This document shows positions 9,509 through 18,289 of a stretch of DNA of 64,000 nucleotides, in pieces. The stretch covers positions 34,840 to 98,839 of the forward strand of contig VDHG01000037.1 of the NCBI GenBank assembly GCA_006228005.1. Reading direction: 5' to 3'. The number at the start of each line of letters is the position of its first letter. Within the stretch, counting starts at the first letter, position 1. A program made the position numbers and the translations under genes. The notes under the pieces were generated by a model. The model was given only the letters and a program-made list of their open reading frames with translations, did no database searches and had not been told where the DNA came from. The DNA comes from Testudinibacter crocodili (GTDB taxonomy: Bacteria > Pseudomonadota > Gammaproteobacteria > Enterobacterales > Pasteurellaceae).

Positions 9509-9605
9509 ATTTAATGCGGTAATCAGACTAGCAATAGCCAAAATGGGCTAATAAAAAGTGGGCTGGCGTGTAAACCCAAAAGTAGGGTCTGGTGATGTTT
9601 GGGCA

Positions 9606-9646
9606 ATAAAAAAATCCCTCTGGTTTATGCTGATACCAAAGGGATT
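9606..9646 (-). terminator. Rho-independent terminator of ilvC
   Basis: On the minus strand AATCCCTTTGGT pairs with ACCAGAGGGATT across a 10-base loop and is followed directly by seven Ts, about 40 bases after the ilvC stop codon. Confidence 0.88.
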
Positions 9647-9686
9647 CCACATTCGCAAAGTACGGTCAACGCAAAGTGCGGCCAGC

Positions 9687-11165
9687 TTAGCTGGCTACAG
9701 CGATTTTTTTCATATCTTTCATATAGTCACGCAGCACTTTACCGACTTTTTCGATTGGGTGGTTGCGGATGGCTTCGTTGACATCACGCAGGCGGACGTT
9801 GTCGATTTCATCGGAAACCACTTTCTCACCCAAGTCACCGCGCACCAAGGTCGGTACCAATTTTTCGCGCAGAATCGGGTCGGCAGCAAAAGCGAACAGG
9901 TAGTTGCCGTATTCGGCGGTGTCGGAAATCACTACGTTCATTTCATACAGACGTTTACGCGCGATGGTATTGGCGATTAACGGCAGTTCGTGCAGCGATT
10001 CATAATAGGCGGACTCTTGCAAAATTCCGCTCGCCACCATGGTATCAAACGCCAATTCTACGCCGGCTTTAACCATGGCTACCATCACCACGCCATTGTC
10101 GTAGTACTCTTGTTCGCTGATTTTGCCCTCATATTTCGGTGCTTTTTCAAAGGCAGTTTGCCCAGTTTGCTCACGCCACGTCAGCAAATTCACGTCGTTA
10201 TTCGCCCAGTCCTCCATCATCACGCGCGAGAATGTGCCGCTGATAATATCGTCCATGTGTTTTTCAAATAGAGCTTGCAACAAGCCTTTGATCTGCTCGG
10301 ATAGTTCGTAAGCACGGATTTTGGCACTGTTGGACAGGCGATCCATCATCAACGTGATCCCGCCTTGTTTCAGCGATTCCGTGATGGTTTCCCAACCGAA
10401 TTGAATCAATTTGGCAGCATAGGCCGGATCTTTACCTTCAGCCACCAATTTATCGTAACAAATCAGAGAGCCGGCTTGCAGCATACCACACAGAATAGTT
10501 TGTTCGCCCATTAAGTCAGATTTCACTTCTGCCACGAAAGAGGAAGCCAAACAGCCAGCACGGTGACCGCCGGTCGCCGCTGCCCAAGCTTTGGCAATTG
10601 CCCAGCCTTCGTTTTGCGGATCATTTTCCGGGTGGACGGCGATCAACGTCGGCACGCCGAAACCGCGCTTATACTCTTCACGCACTTCCGTGCCCGGACA
10701 TTTCGGCGCCACCATCACGACTGTGATGTCTTTGCGGATTTGTTCGCCCACTTCGACGATATTCAAGCCGTGTGAATAGCCCAATGCCGCACCTTGTTTC
10801 ATCAACGGCATCACCGCTTGCACCACCGCAGAGTGTTGTTTGTCCGGCGTCAGGTTGATCACTAAATCCGCAGTGGGAATCAGATCTTCATAAGTGCCGA
10901 CTTTAAACCCATTTTCGCTGGCACAGGTGAACGAAGCGCGTTTTTCATCAATCGCTTGCTGACGCAAGGCATAGCTGACATCCAAGCCGGAATCGCGCAT
11001 ATTCAAACCTTGGTTCAAACCTTGCGCACCACAGCCGATAATCACGATTTTTTTGCCTTTCAGATAATTGGCTTCATCAGCAAACTCTTCGCGCGCCATA
11101 AAACGGCAGCGCCCCAATTGATCCAGCTGCTGACGCAGATTCAGGGTATTAAAATAGTTAGACAT
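9687..11165 (-). CDS. ilvC: Ketol-acid reductoisomerase (NADP+), class II
   Basis: The product has 492 residues, the long class II form (E. coli 491). The NADPH-binding fold with [15 protein letters not shown] (residues 41-55) is followed by a duplicated helical C-terminal domain carrying the acidic Mg ligands. It converts acetolactate and acetohydroxybutyrate to the dihydroxy acids in valine, leucine and isoleucine synthesis. The start ATG (11165) lies 14 bases after a GAGG-type ribosome site. In enterobacteria ilvC is divergent from its activator ilvY; here the pair is still divergent but a rhuM-type gene sits between them. Confidence 0.97.
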   Translation of the reverse strand: MSNYFNTLNLRQQLDQLGRCRFMAREEFADEANYLKGKKIVIIGCGAQGLNQGLNMRDSGLDVSYALRQQAIDEKRASFTCASENGFKVGTYEDLIPTADLVINLTPDKQHSAVVQAVMPLMKQGAALGYSHGLNIVEVGEQIRKDITVVMVAPKCPGTEVREEYKRGFGVPTLIAVHPENDPQNEGWAIAKAWAAATGGHRAGCLASSFVAEVKSDLMGEQTILCGMLQAGSLICYDKLVAEGKDPAYAAKLIQFGWETITESLKQGGITLMMDRLSNSAKIRAYELSEQIKGLLQALFEKHMDDIISGTFSRVMMEDWANNDVNLLTWREQTGQTAFEKAPKYEGKISEQEYYDNGVVMVAMVKAGVELAFDTMVASGILQESAYYESLHELPLIANTIARKRLYEMNVVISDTAEYGNYLFAFAADPILREKLVPTLVRGDLGEKVVSDEIDNVRLRDVNEAIRNHPIEKVGKVLRDYMKDMKKIAVAS

Positions 11166-11222
11166 GGGTTTTCCTCAGTTTAAGGGTAAATAACAGGTTG
11201 TCCCCAATGGACAAGTGCGGTC

Positions 11223-11288
11223 AGTATAGTCTAAAATCCTGATTGCGAAAATTGATATTATTACAATCTATAGTTGCATTTTTTGCAA
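11223..11288 (-). promoter_or_regulatory. Candidate ilvC promoter and tandem IlvY operators
   Basis: On the minus strand TATACT (11228-11223) is a plausible -10 of ilvC with no good -35, as expected for an activator-dependent promoter. Just upstream are the palindrome TTGCATTTTTTGCAA (11274-11288) and a weaker related copy TTGCGAAAATTGATA starting at 11243, 31 bases (three helical turns) away. Both contain a T-N11-A LysR-type core. Assignment to IlvY is inferred from position. Confidence 0.45.
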
Positions 11289-11316
11289 ATAGTTTTAGCA
11301 GCGATAGGGAGAGATG

Positions 11317-12291
11317 ATGAACGAAATCCAATTTTTAATTTACGACAACAGCGAACATACAGAAGTCTTGGTGCAAGATGAAACCCTGTGGGTAACACAA
11401 AAAAATATTGCTCAGCTGTTTGGAGTAGCAAAATCAACGGTGAGCGAACACCTAAAAAATATCTTTGATAGCGGTGAGCTTGAGCAAAGTTCAGTTGTTC
11501 GGAAAATCCGAACAACTGCTGTAGATGGAAAAAACTACCTGACGACATTTTATAATCTTGATGCCGTCATCTCTGTCGGCTACCGAGTCAATTCTAACAA
11601 AGCCACTAAATTCCGTATTTGGGCAAGCGAGATTTTAAAGGCCTATATCCAAAAAGGCTTTATCGTTGATATCGATCGCATGAAGCACGGTGAAAATGCC
11701 TTCGGTAAAGATTATTTCCGTGAATTGCTGGAAACCGTTCGCTCAATCCGCGCTAGCGAGCAACGGATTTGGAAGCAACTAACCGATATTTTTGCTGAAA
11801 TTTCCTATGATTATGATAAAAATTCGGAAATTACCCGTCAATTCTACGCCAATGTGCAAAACAAATTTCACTACGCCATTACAGGACAAACCGCAGCAGA
11901 AATTGTTTATCACCACGCAGATCAACACAAAACTCACATGGGGCTAACTACATGGAAAAATGCTCCAACTGGGCGGATTTTGCAATCTGATGTGGTGGTG
12001 GCAAAAAATTATCTATCGGAGCAGGAAATCAAAAAACTAGAACGCAATGTTTCTGCTTATTTTGATTATGTTGAACGCCTACTAGAAGACGAGTATCTAT
12101 TAAGCATGCAGGATTTTGCCAAAAGTATTGATGATTTTTTGAGTTTTAACCGTTATGAGATTTTACAAGATAGCGGCAAAATCAGCCACAAACAAGCCAC
12201 GCAAAAAGCCGTTGAAGAATACCGAGCATTTAATCGACAGCAAAAAATTACGTCGGATTTTGAGCAATTTATTAAACAATTGGATAAATAA
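11317..12291 (+). CDS. RhuM-family protein (virulence-associated, DNA-binding-like)
   Basis: The product has 324 residues and matches the RhuM family first named from Salmonella pathogenicity island 3. The N-terminal part contains a winged-helix-like segment (WVTQKNIAQLFGVAKSTVSE) followed by YNLDAVISVGYRV and KFRIWASEILKAYI, the hallmark of the family. The C-terminal half is helical and includes a Fic/DOC-like surrounding region without the HPFxxGNGR motif. The biochemical function is unknown. The second of two adjacent ATGs (11317) has better spacing from GGGAG. The gene contains no uptake signal and sits between ilvC and ilvY, an unusual position suggesting insertion. Confidence 0.78.
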   Translation: MNEIQFLIYDNSEHTEVLVQDETLWVTQKNIAQLFGVAKSTVSEHLKNIFDSGELEQSSVVRKIRTTAVDGKNYLTTFYNLDAVISVGYRVNSNKATKFRIWASEILKAYIQKGFIVDIDRMKHGENAFGKDYFRELLETVRSIRASEQRIWKQLTDIFAEISYDYDKNSEITRQFYANVQNKFHYAITGQTAAEIVYHHADQHKTHMGLTTWKNAPTGRILQSDVVVAKNYLSEQEIKKLERNVSAYFDYVERLLEDEYLLSMQDFAKSIDDFLSFNRYEILQDSGKISHKQATQKAVEEYRAFNRQQKITSDFEQFIKQLDK

Positions 12292-12341
12292 TAAGCCTGT
12301 TAAAACCCTAGCTGAATAATTGAAAACAAAGTGCGGTCACG

Positions 12342-13241
12342 ATGAACTTTCAAGAGATAAAACTGTTTCTGGATTTGGTGGAAAAACGGAATTTCAACCA
12401 AACGGCACTACAAAATCATATGAGCCCGTCTACCCTTTCGCGCCAGATTCAAAAAATGGAAGCCGAGCTGAAACAACCGCTGTTTTTACGCGACAACCGC
12501 CAGGTCAGCCTGACCGAAGCCGGTGAGCAGTTTTTACAGTTCGCACTACCGGCGTGGCAGCGCTGGCAGCAAATCAAAATTCAGTTGCAGCCGATTCAAC
12601 AAGAGCTGAGCGGCGAGTTGAAACTGTTTTGTTCAGTCACCGCGGCTTACAGCCATCTGCCGCCGATTCTGGAAGCCTTTCGGCGCCAATACCCGAAAGT
12701 CGAAATCAAACTAACCACCGGTGACCCCGCCAATGCGTTAGAGCAAGTGCGGTCACAGCAGGCCGATTTGGCATTGGTCGGCAAGCCGCTGAAATTGCCT
12801 GACAATATTGATTTCCACTTTATCGACCATATCCAACTCTGCTTGATCGCACCACGTGTTGCTTGCCCGTCCACACGCTTATTGCAGCAGCAACCGATTG
12901 ATTGGGAACAGATCCCGTTTATTTTGCCGGTCGCCGGGCCGGTGCGTGAGCGCATCGATCTGTGGTTCAAGCAGATGAAATTCAAACAGCCAAAAATTTA
13001 TGCCTCGGTCAGCGGGCATGAGGGTATTGTGCCGATGGTAGCACTGGGTTGTGGCGTGGCGCTGCTGCCGGACATCGTAATCAAAAACAGCCCGATGAAC
13101 GGGCAGGTTTCTTATCTGGATCTGCCTCTGTCCGCCAGTGCCTTTGAACTGGGGGTTTGCGTACAAAAAAAACGCTTGCAGCAGCCGTTGATTGCCGCAT
13201 TTTGGTCGGTTTTGACCGATGCCAGCCCATCACTAAAATAA
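12342..13241 (+). CDS. ilvY: LysR-type activator IlvY
   Basis: The product has 299 residues (E. coli IlvY 297). The N-terminal winged helix-turn-helix contains NFNQTALQNHMSPSTLSRQI (about 17-36); the effector domain shares with IlvY the segments LFCSVTAAYSHLPPILEAF, VEIKLTTGDPANALEQV, AGPVRERIDLWF and GCGVALLPDIVI. IlvY activates ilvC when acetolactate or acetohydroxybutyrate binds. An uptake signal overlaps the ribosome-site region (12329-12338). The rhuM-type gene ends 50 bases upstream, so read-through from it could contribute to ilvY expression. Confidence 0.93.
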   Translation: MNFQEIKLFLDLVEKRNFNQTALQNHMSPSTLSRQIQKMEAELKQPLFLRDNRQVSLTEAGEQFLQFALPAWQRWQQIKIQLQPIQQELSGELKLFCSVTAAYSHLPPILEAFRRQYPKVEIKLTTGDPANALEQVRSQQADLALVGKPLKLPDNIDFHFIDHIQLCLIAPRVACPSTRLLQQQPIDWEQIPFILPVAGPVRERIDLWFKQMKFKQPKIYASVSGHEGIVPMVALGCGVALLPDIVIKNSPMNGQVSYLDLPLSASAFELGVCVQKKRLQQPLIAAFWSVLTDASPSLK

Positions 13242-13349
13242 ACTGTGTCGAAGCGGTATTAAAGTGCGGTTTAAACTTTCGTCAATCTAGTAAATCCGTT
13301 ATCATCTCTGCACTTATCAGACCAGATAACATTTCAAAAGGATACCGCT

Positions 13350-14852
13350 ATGAGTCAATACACACTAGCCCAAACCAAACAAGGCAAAACCCTGTCTTTA
13401 ACCGCCAAAATGGCCAATCGTCACGGCTTGATTGCCGGAGCGACTGGCACCGGCAAAACCATCAGTCTGCGCAAACTGGCAGAAGCCTTCAGTGACGACG
13501 GTGTGCCCGTGTTTTTGGTCGATGTCAAAGGCGATATTTCCGGTTTAGTCAAAGCCGGGGAGCTGCAAGGCAAAGTGGCAGAACGCATTGAGCAGTTTGG
13601 CTTGGGCGGCGAAAGCTATTTGAGCGGTTATCCGGTCTCATTTTGGGACGTATTCGGCGAGAGCGGCATTCCGCTGCGCACTACGATTTCCGAAATGGGG
13701 CCTTTGTTGCTGTCGCGGCTGTTAAACCTGAACGCCACCCAAGAGGGCTTGCTGAATCTGGTGTTCCGTGTAGCAGACGACAAAGGCTTGCTGCTGATTG
13801 ATTTGAAAGATTTGCGTGCGATGTTAAAACACGTTGCCGACAATGCCGCCGCATATCGGGTGGAATACGGCAATGTGTCCGCCGCCAGTGTGGGGGCGAT
13901 TCAGCGTTCACTGTTAACGCTGGAGAACGAGGGTGCAACCAAGCTATTCGGCGAACCGGCGCTGAATTTGGACGACTGGCTGCAAACCCGTGACGGCAAA
14001 GGCGTGATCAATATCCTCAATTCCGAAAAACTGATCAACTCCAGCCGCATGTACGGCGCCTTTTTGCTGTGGCTGATGTCGGAATTGTTTGAAAATCTGC
14101 CGGAGGTTGGCGATCCGGATAAACCAACATTTGTGATGTTTTTTGATGAAGCGCATTTGCTGTTTGACGGTGCGCCAACCGCACTTGTGGAGAAAATCGA
14201 GCAAGTAGTGCGTTTAATCCGTTCCAAAGGCGTCGGGGTGTATTTTGTCACGCAAAACCCGCTCGACTTGCCCGACAGCGTGCTGGGGCAATTGGGCAAC
14301 CGGATTCAACATGCGCTGCGTGCTTTTACCCCGCGCGATCAAAAAGCAGTTAAATCCGCCGCCGAAACTTTCCGCACCAATCCTGATGTCAATGTGGTGG
14401 AAGCGATTACCGCACTGGGTGTTGGCGAGGCGTTGGTTTCATTCCTCGATGAAAAAGGCATGCCAACGCCGGTGGAAATCGCCTATATCTATCCGCCGAA
14501 AAGCCAGTTGAAACCGATCAGCGCCGAGCAACGTATTGCATGGGTGAAAGATGACGAGTTATATCCGTTCTACCGCGATGAAGTCGATAACGAATCGGCA
14601 TTTGAAGTGCTGAACGCCGAGCAGCAGAATCTGGAAGCAGTGGCGCAGAAACAAGCAGAGCAGGCGCAACAGGAAGACAGCAGCCTGTTCGGCAGCCTCA
14701 GCCGTATGATCTTCGGCACTAAAAAACGTGGCGAACAACTGACGGTCACCGAGCAACTGGTCAGCAGTGTCAGCAAAAGTGTCGGTCGTAATATCCGCAA
14801 CCAAATCTCCCGCCAAATTGTGCGTGGCATTTTGGGGGCGTTGAAGAAATAA
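13350..14852 (+). CDS. yjgR: YjgR-type HerA/FtsK-fold ATPase (DUF853)
   Basis: The product has 500 residues, the same length as E. coli YjgR. The Walker A motif GATGTGKT lies at residues 30-37, VFLVDVKGDISGL follows, and Walker B is in FVMFFDEAHLLFDG near residue 265. A Q/E-rich helical stretch (about 410-445) precedes a basic C-terminus. It belongs to the HerA-like helicase/translocase group; its cellular role is not established. The start is preceded by AAAAGGATA. It is monocistronic and followed by the paired palindromic repeats. Confidence 0.9.
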   Translation: MSQYTLAQTKQGKTLSLTAKMANRHGLIAGATGTGKTISLRKLAEAFSDDGVPVFLVDVKGDISGLVKAGELQGKVAERIEQFGLGGESYLSGYPVSFWDVFGESGIPLRTTISEMGPLLLSRLLNLNATQEGLLNLVFRVADDKGLLLIDLKDLRAMLKHVADNAAAYRVEYGNVSAASVGAIQRSLLTLENEGATKLFGEPALNLDDWLQTRDGKGVINILNSEKLINSSRMYGAFLLWLMSELFENLPEVGDPDKPTFVMFFDEAHLLFDGAPTALVEKIEQVVRLIRSKGVGVYFVTQNPLDLPDSVLGQLGNRIQHALRAFTPRDQKAVKSAAETFRTNPDVNVVEAITALGVGEALVSFLDEKGMPTPVEIAYIYPPKSQLKPISAEQRIAWVKDDELYPFYRDEVDNESAFEVLNAEQQNLEAVAQKQAEQAQQEDSSLFGSLSRMIFGTKKRGEQLTVTEQLVSSVSKSVGRNIRNQISRQIVRGILGALKK

Positions 14853-14866
14853 GTAATCGCTTTAAT

Positions 14867-15007
14867 CCTTCTCCCTTGATGGGAGAAGGTGCCTGAAGGG
14901 CGGATGAGGGTGAAACATAGGATCACAGCACTGCACCCTGCCCCCTCATCCTGATTTTTGCTTCTGAACGAAGCTAAAATCTGTCCTTCTCCCACAAGGG
15001 GCGAAGG
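14867..15007. repeat. 141-bp palindrome-rich repeat, copy 1
   Basis: The unit begins with a perfect hairpin (CCTTCTCCC, 5-base loop, GGGAGAAGG), contains a second inverted pair (GGATGAGGG ... CCCTCATCC) and ends TCCTTCTCCCACAAGGGGCG plus AAGG, so its outer ends are imperfect inverted repeats of each other. That structure is MITE- or REP-like. It starts about 15 bases after the yjgR stop codon. Confidence 0.85.
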
Positions 15008-15063
15008 AGTTCTAACAACTACGTTCCAGCGTTTTCACCAACTCAATTGCCAGCACATTATTC

Positions 15064-15204
15064 CCTTCTCCCTTGATGGGAGAAGGTGCCCGAAGGGCGG
15101 ATGAGGGTGAAACATAGGATCACAGCACTGCACCCTGCCCCCTCATCCTGATTTTTGCTTCTGAACGAAGCTAAAATCTGTCCTTCTCCCACAAGGGGCG
15201 AAGG
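15064..15204. repeat. 141-bp palindrome-rich repeat, copy 2
   Basis: This copy is identical to copy 1 at all but one position (a T/C difference about 28 bases in), in the same orientation, 197 bases further along. The two copies are separated by 56 bases that read on the minus strand as a peptide end, NNVLAIELVKTLERSC-stop. Together they fill the 402-base gap between yjgR and the EEP gene and could also terminate both genes. Confidence 0.85.
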
Positions 15205-15254
15205 GCAAGGCAAGTGACAAATTTGTGCCAGCATCGCTCCGTGCTGTGGGCAGG

Positions 15255-16286
15255 TTATTTCGGATAAACCCAATCAGCTAAAATCGGTTCGTGGTCAGAC
15301 AACGGTGTGCCATCAGGGGTGAAGGCAGACAGAATTTCACGGTGGGAGCATTGGATCGCTTTGGCACAGAACCAATCCAATTTTTGTTGTCGATCCTGGC
15401 GCAGGGTGATTCTTGATTGATGTGTCGTCACGCCGAGGGGATTCGCCTGCCAGTGATAGCCCACCTGTTCCATTGTCGCAAACAACGGTTCCGCATGGTG
15501 ATCTAAACCATCGGCAAGGTTGTTGCCACTGTTTAAGTCACCACCGATAATCACCGGTAAATCAGGGCGAAACTGCTGACAGGCTTGTGCAAGAGTGCGC
15601 ATTTGTTGTTCTCGATAAGCTAAATCCTGATTAACGTTGCTTTCCAAATGGGTGCTGACCACTAACAGATTACCTTGTGAAGTTGCCACTTCTGCCAACA
15701 ATGCCATACGTCCGCCGATGCGGGCTTCGCCGAAGTGATTACCCACTTTTTGTCCGCTAAACCAGTGTCCGTGATCATCAAAACGCAGCATCGCCGCCGA
15801 TTTAAACGGTACTTTGCTGAGAATCGCATTGCCGTGCCAGCCTTTATCATTGAAATCATCGCTTGCTAATTTGCGCTCGATTTCACTGCCTAAATCCAGC
15901 TCCAGAAACTCGACAGCGTACAGATAATACATATCCAGCTCTTGCGCCAATGCCTGTGTGGTGTGGCGTTGTTGCGTGCGCGCCATGCCGTTGTCCATTT
16001 CTGACAACAGCACAATATCCGGTTGATATTGACGCAGCAACACCGCACTTGCATTCACATCGAGACAACGTTCCAGATTCCAAGCAATCACACGAAACTC
16101 GGTAGATAAGCGCTGTGCATTTGCAGCATTTCCGCATTCAATGCAATGCATACAAGGCAGTTGCATATAGTGGCGATGCACCTCACTGCTGCGCTCTGCC
16201 TGCAAAATTTCACGCAAGGTAGCTTCAGACACCGCTGGCAATTCAGAACAGAGGCGGGTAATTAACGTAATGTCTTGCTTTGTCAT
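15255..16286 (-). CDS. Endonuclease/exonuclease/phosphatase (EEP)-fold hydrolase of the ugp operon
   Basis: The product has 343 residues. The EEP catalytic motifs are in order: VIAWNLERC, IVLLSEMD, GWHGNAILSK, VVSTHLESN, VIIGGDLNSG and the final LSDHEPILADW. These supply the Asn, Glu, His, Asp/Asn and SDH residues of Mg-dependent phosphodiesterases (DNase I, sphingomyelinase, inositol phosphatase families). The N-terminal 75 residues contain LPCMHCIECG, a cysteine pair that might bind metal. The ATG at 16286 is chosen because earlier ATGs lie inside ugpC; the two genes are 10 bases apart. In E. coli this slot is held by ugpQ, so a phosphodiesterase acting on imported glycerophosphodiesters is a reasonable inference, not shown. 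Confidence 0.75.
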   Translation of the reverse strand: MTKQDITLITRLCSELPAVSEATLREILQAERSSEVHRHYMQLPCMHCIECGNAANAQRLSTEFRVIAWNLERCLDVNASAVLLRQYQPDIVLLSEMDNGMARTQQRHTTQALAQELDMYYLYAVEFLELDLGSEIERKLASDDFNDKGWHGNAILSKVPFKSAAMLRFDDHGHWFSGQKVGNHFGEARIGGRMALLAEVATSQGNLLVVSTHLESNVNQDLAYREQQMRTLAQACQQFRPDLPVIIGGDLNSGNNLADGLDHHAEPLFATMEQVGYHWQANPLGVTTHQSRITLRQDRQQKLDWFCAKAIQCSHREILSAFTPDGTPLSDHEPILADWVYPK

Positions 16287-16296
16287 CTTCACCGCC

Positions 16297-17391
16297 TTAA
16301 GGATTGATATTATCTTGATAAATTGCCTGTCCGCTTTCGGCATCAAACAGGTAGATGTCGCTGCTGGCAACGCTGAAATACAAGGTTTCGTCGGCGGTAA
16401 TATCACGCATTTCAGTCACTGCCAATAGTGGTTGCGAACCTAAACTGCCGTGAATCACCCGTTGTGCGCCCAGATCTTCAACCACCTTGACCGCCAGCAA
16501 AAACGGGTTTTCCACCATCGGTGGCTGGCGTGACAATTGGATTTTTTCCGAACGGATTCCGATTTTGACCGCTCTTCCCTGCCAATTTTCAGGCAATGCG
16601 AATGCCGGTTTGAAGTAGTGCCCGCTTGGCAGCCGCAGCATATTTTGCTGCACACTGGCATCTAAAATATTCATCGCCGGTGAGCCCATAAACGTTGCCA
16701 CAAACAAATTTTGCGGACGGTGATAGATCGCTTGCGGCGTACCGATTTGCTCAACCTTACCGCGATTGAGAATCACGATTTTATCCGCCATCGTCATCGC
16801 TTCCACCTGATCATGGGTGACATACACCGCAGTCGTTTTCAAACGTCGCTGTAATGCTTTGATTTCCAAGCGCATGGTGTTACGCAGTTTGGCATCCAGA
16901 TTGGATAACGGCTCATCAAACAAAAACAGTTTCGGTTCACGCACAATCGCCCGTCCCATTGCCACTCGCTGCCGCTGACCGCCGGAAAGCTCTTTCGGTT
17001 TGCTGTGCAGATACTCACTTAACTGTAACATTTTTGCGGTAGTTTCTACCCGTTTTTGAATTTCCGCTTTTGGGTACTGACGGTTAATCAAGCCATACGC
17101 CAGATTTTTAAACACCGTCATATGCGGATACAAGGCGTAGTTTTGAAACACCATTGCGATGTTGCGATCTGCAGGTTCCAAATCATTAATGCGTTCGTCT
17201 GCCAACAAAATATCGCCTGACGTAATCGACTCTAGCCCGGCAATCATGCGTAACAAGGTCGATTTGCCACAACCGGACGGCCCAACAAACACCACAAACT
17301 CACCGGTTTCAATACTGATATCGGCATGTTGCGTTGCCACTTTGCCGTTAGGATAAATTTTACTGACATTTCTGATTTCTAATGCGGACAT
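16297..17391 (-). CDS. ugpC: sn-glycerol-3-phosphate ABC transporter, ATPase subunit
   Basis: The product has 364 residues (E. coli 356). It has Walker A GPSGCGKS (37-44), signature LSGGQRQRVAMGRA, Walker B LFLFDEPLSNLD, the switch TAVYVTHDQVEAMTMAD, and a C-terminal TOBE-type regulatory domain from about residue 240. It powers import of glycerol-3-phosphate and glycerophosphodiesters with UgpA and UgpE. It lies 14 bases after ugpE in the minus-strand order ugpB-ugpA-ugpE-ugpC-EEP hydrolase. Confidence 0.93.
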   Translation of the reverse strand: MSALEIRNVSKIYPNGKVATQHADISIETGEFVVFVGPSGCGKSTLLRMIAGLESITSGDILLADERINDLEPADRNIAMVFQNYALYPHMTVFKNLAYGLINRQYPKAEIQKRVETTAKMLQLSEYLHSKPKELSGGQRQRVAMGRAIVREPKLFLFDEPLSNLDAKLRNTMRLEIKALQRRLKTTAVYVTHDQVEAMTMADKIVILNRGKVEQIGTPQAIYHRPQNLFVATFMGSPAMNILDASVQQNMLRLPSGHYFKPAFALPENWQGRAVKIGIRSEKIQLSRQPPMVENPFLLAVKVVEDLGAQRVIHGSLGSQPLLAVTEMRDITADETLYFSVASSDIYLFDAESGQAIYQDNINP

Positions 17392-17405
17392 CGTTTTTCT
17401 CTCGT

Positions 17406-18272
17406 TTATTTGTCGGAATCAACCAAACCTTTGATAAACCATTTTTGGAACAGCACCACCACCAATACCGGCGGTGCAATCGACAATACTGCCAAGGCAA
17501 AAGCGCGGTTGTATGCCGGAATTTTGCCGTCGTCCAACACATTGATAATGTCTTTAATCCCCAACAGCAAGGTTTTGAAACTGTCATCGGTGGTCATTAA
17601 AATCGGCCATAGATACTGATTCCAACCGACCACGAACATAATAATGAAAATCGCGGCAATCATCGCTTTTGACAACGGCAATAAAATATCGATGAAAAAG
17701 CGCCAAGGTCCGGCATTATCCATTTTGGCGGCTTCGATCAGCTCGTCCGGAATCGACAGAAAAAACTGGCGGAAGAAAAACGTTGCCGTTGCCGACGCAA
17801 TCAGCGGTAAAATCAAGCCGGTGTAACTGTTGACCATGCCCAATTGTGCTACGATTTCGTAGGACGGAATGATCCGCACTTCGAGCGGCAACAGCAGCGA
17901 ACTGAAGATAATCCAGAACAGGAATGTTCCCAGCGGGAAGCGGAAATAGACAATCGCATACGCTGCCAACATTGAAATGATGATTTTACCGATCGCAAAA
18001 CCCAAGCCCAGAATCAGCGAGTTTTTTAGCATCACCAAACCGCTGGCACCTTCGATTTGCAGCGAGCTATCATTTAAAAAGACACTGGAGGAGCCGAACA
18101 GTAGATCACGATAAGTGCTGATAAATTCATCACCGAACCAAAATTGTATCCCGTTGCGCGCCAAATATTCAGCGCTGTGGGTGGACGACGTCAGCGCCAA
18201 CCACACCGGCAGCATCAAAAAGATCACCCCACTGATTAAAATCAGATGATCAAAAAATTTTGTTTTCATCAT
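17406..18272 (-). CDS. ugpE: sn-glycerol-3-phosphate ABC transporter, permease
   Basis: An inner-membrane permease of 288 residues (E. coli 281) with about six helices. The cytoplasmic EAA loop that contacts UgpC reads ELIEAAKMDNAGPWRFFIDI. An ATG-ATG pair begins the gene after TTGAGGAATA. It forms the membrane channel with UgpA. It follows ugpA by 17 bases. Confidence 0.92.
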   Translation of the reverse strand: MMKTKFFDHLILISGVIFLMLPVWLALTSSTHSAEYLARNGIQFWFGDEFISTYRDLLFGSSSVFLNDSSLQIEGASGLVMLKNSLILGLGFAIGKIIISMLAAYAIVYFRFPLGTFLFWIIFSSLLLPLEVRIIPSYEIVAQLGMVNSYTGLILPLIASATATFFFRQFFLSIPDELIEAAKMDNAGPWRFFIDILLPLSKAMIAAIFIIMFVVGWNQYLWPILMTTDDSFKTLLLGIKDIINVLDDGKIPAYNRAFALAVLSIAPPVLVVVLFQKWFIKGLVDSDK

Positions 18273-18289
18273 TATTCCTCAAGCGTTGA

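Noticed and set aside
11317..12291. rhuM-type gene as a Fic AMP-transferase
   Set aside because: The HPFxxGNGR active-site motif is absent.
14867..15204. Repeats as a CRISPR array
   Set aside because: There are only two copies of 141 bases with a single 56-base spacer, and the units are internally palindromic; no cas genes are near.
14570..15273. Minus-strand frames running through the repeat copies
   Set aside because: The same peptide is read from both repeat copies simply because they are identical; there is no ribosome site and the frame crosses hairpins.
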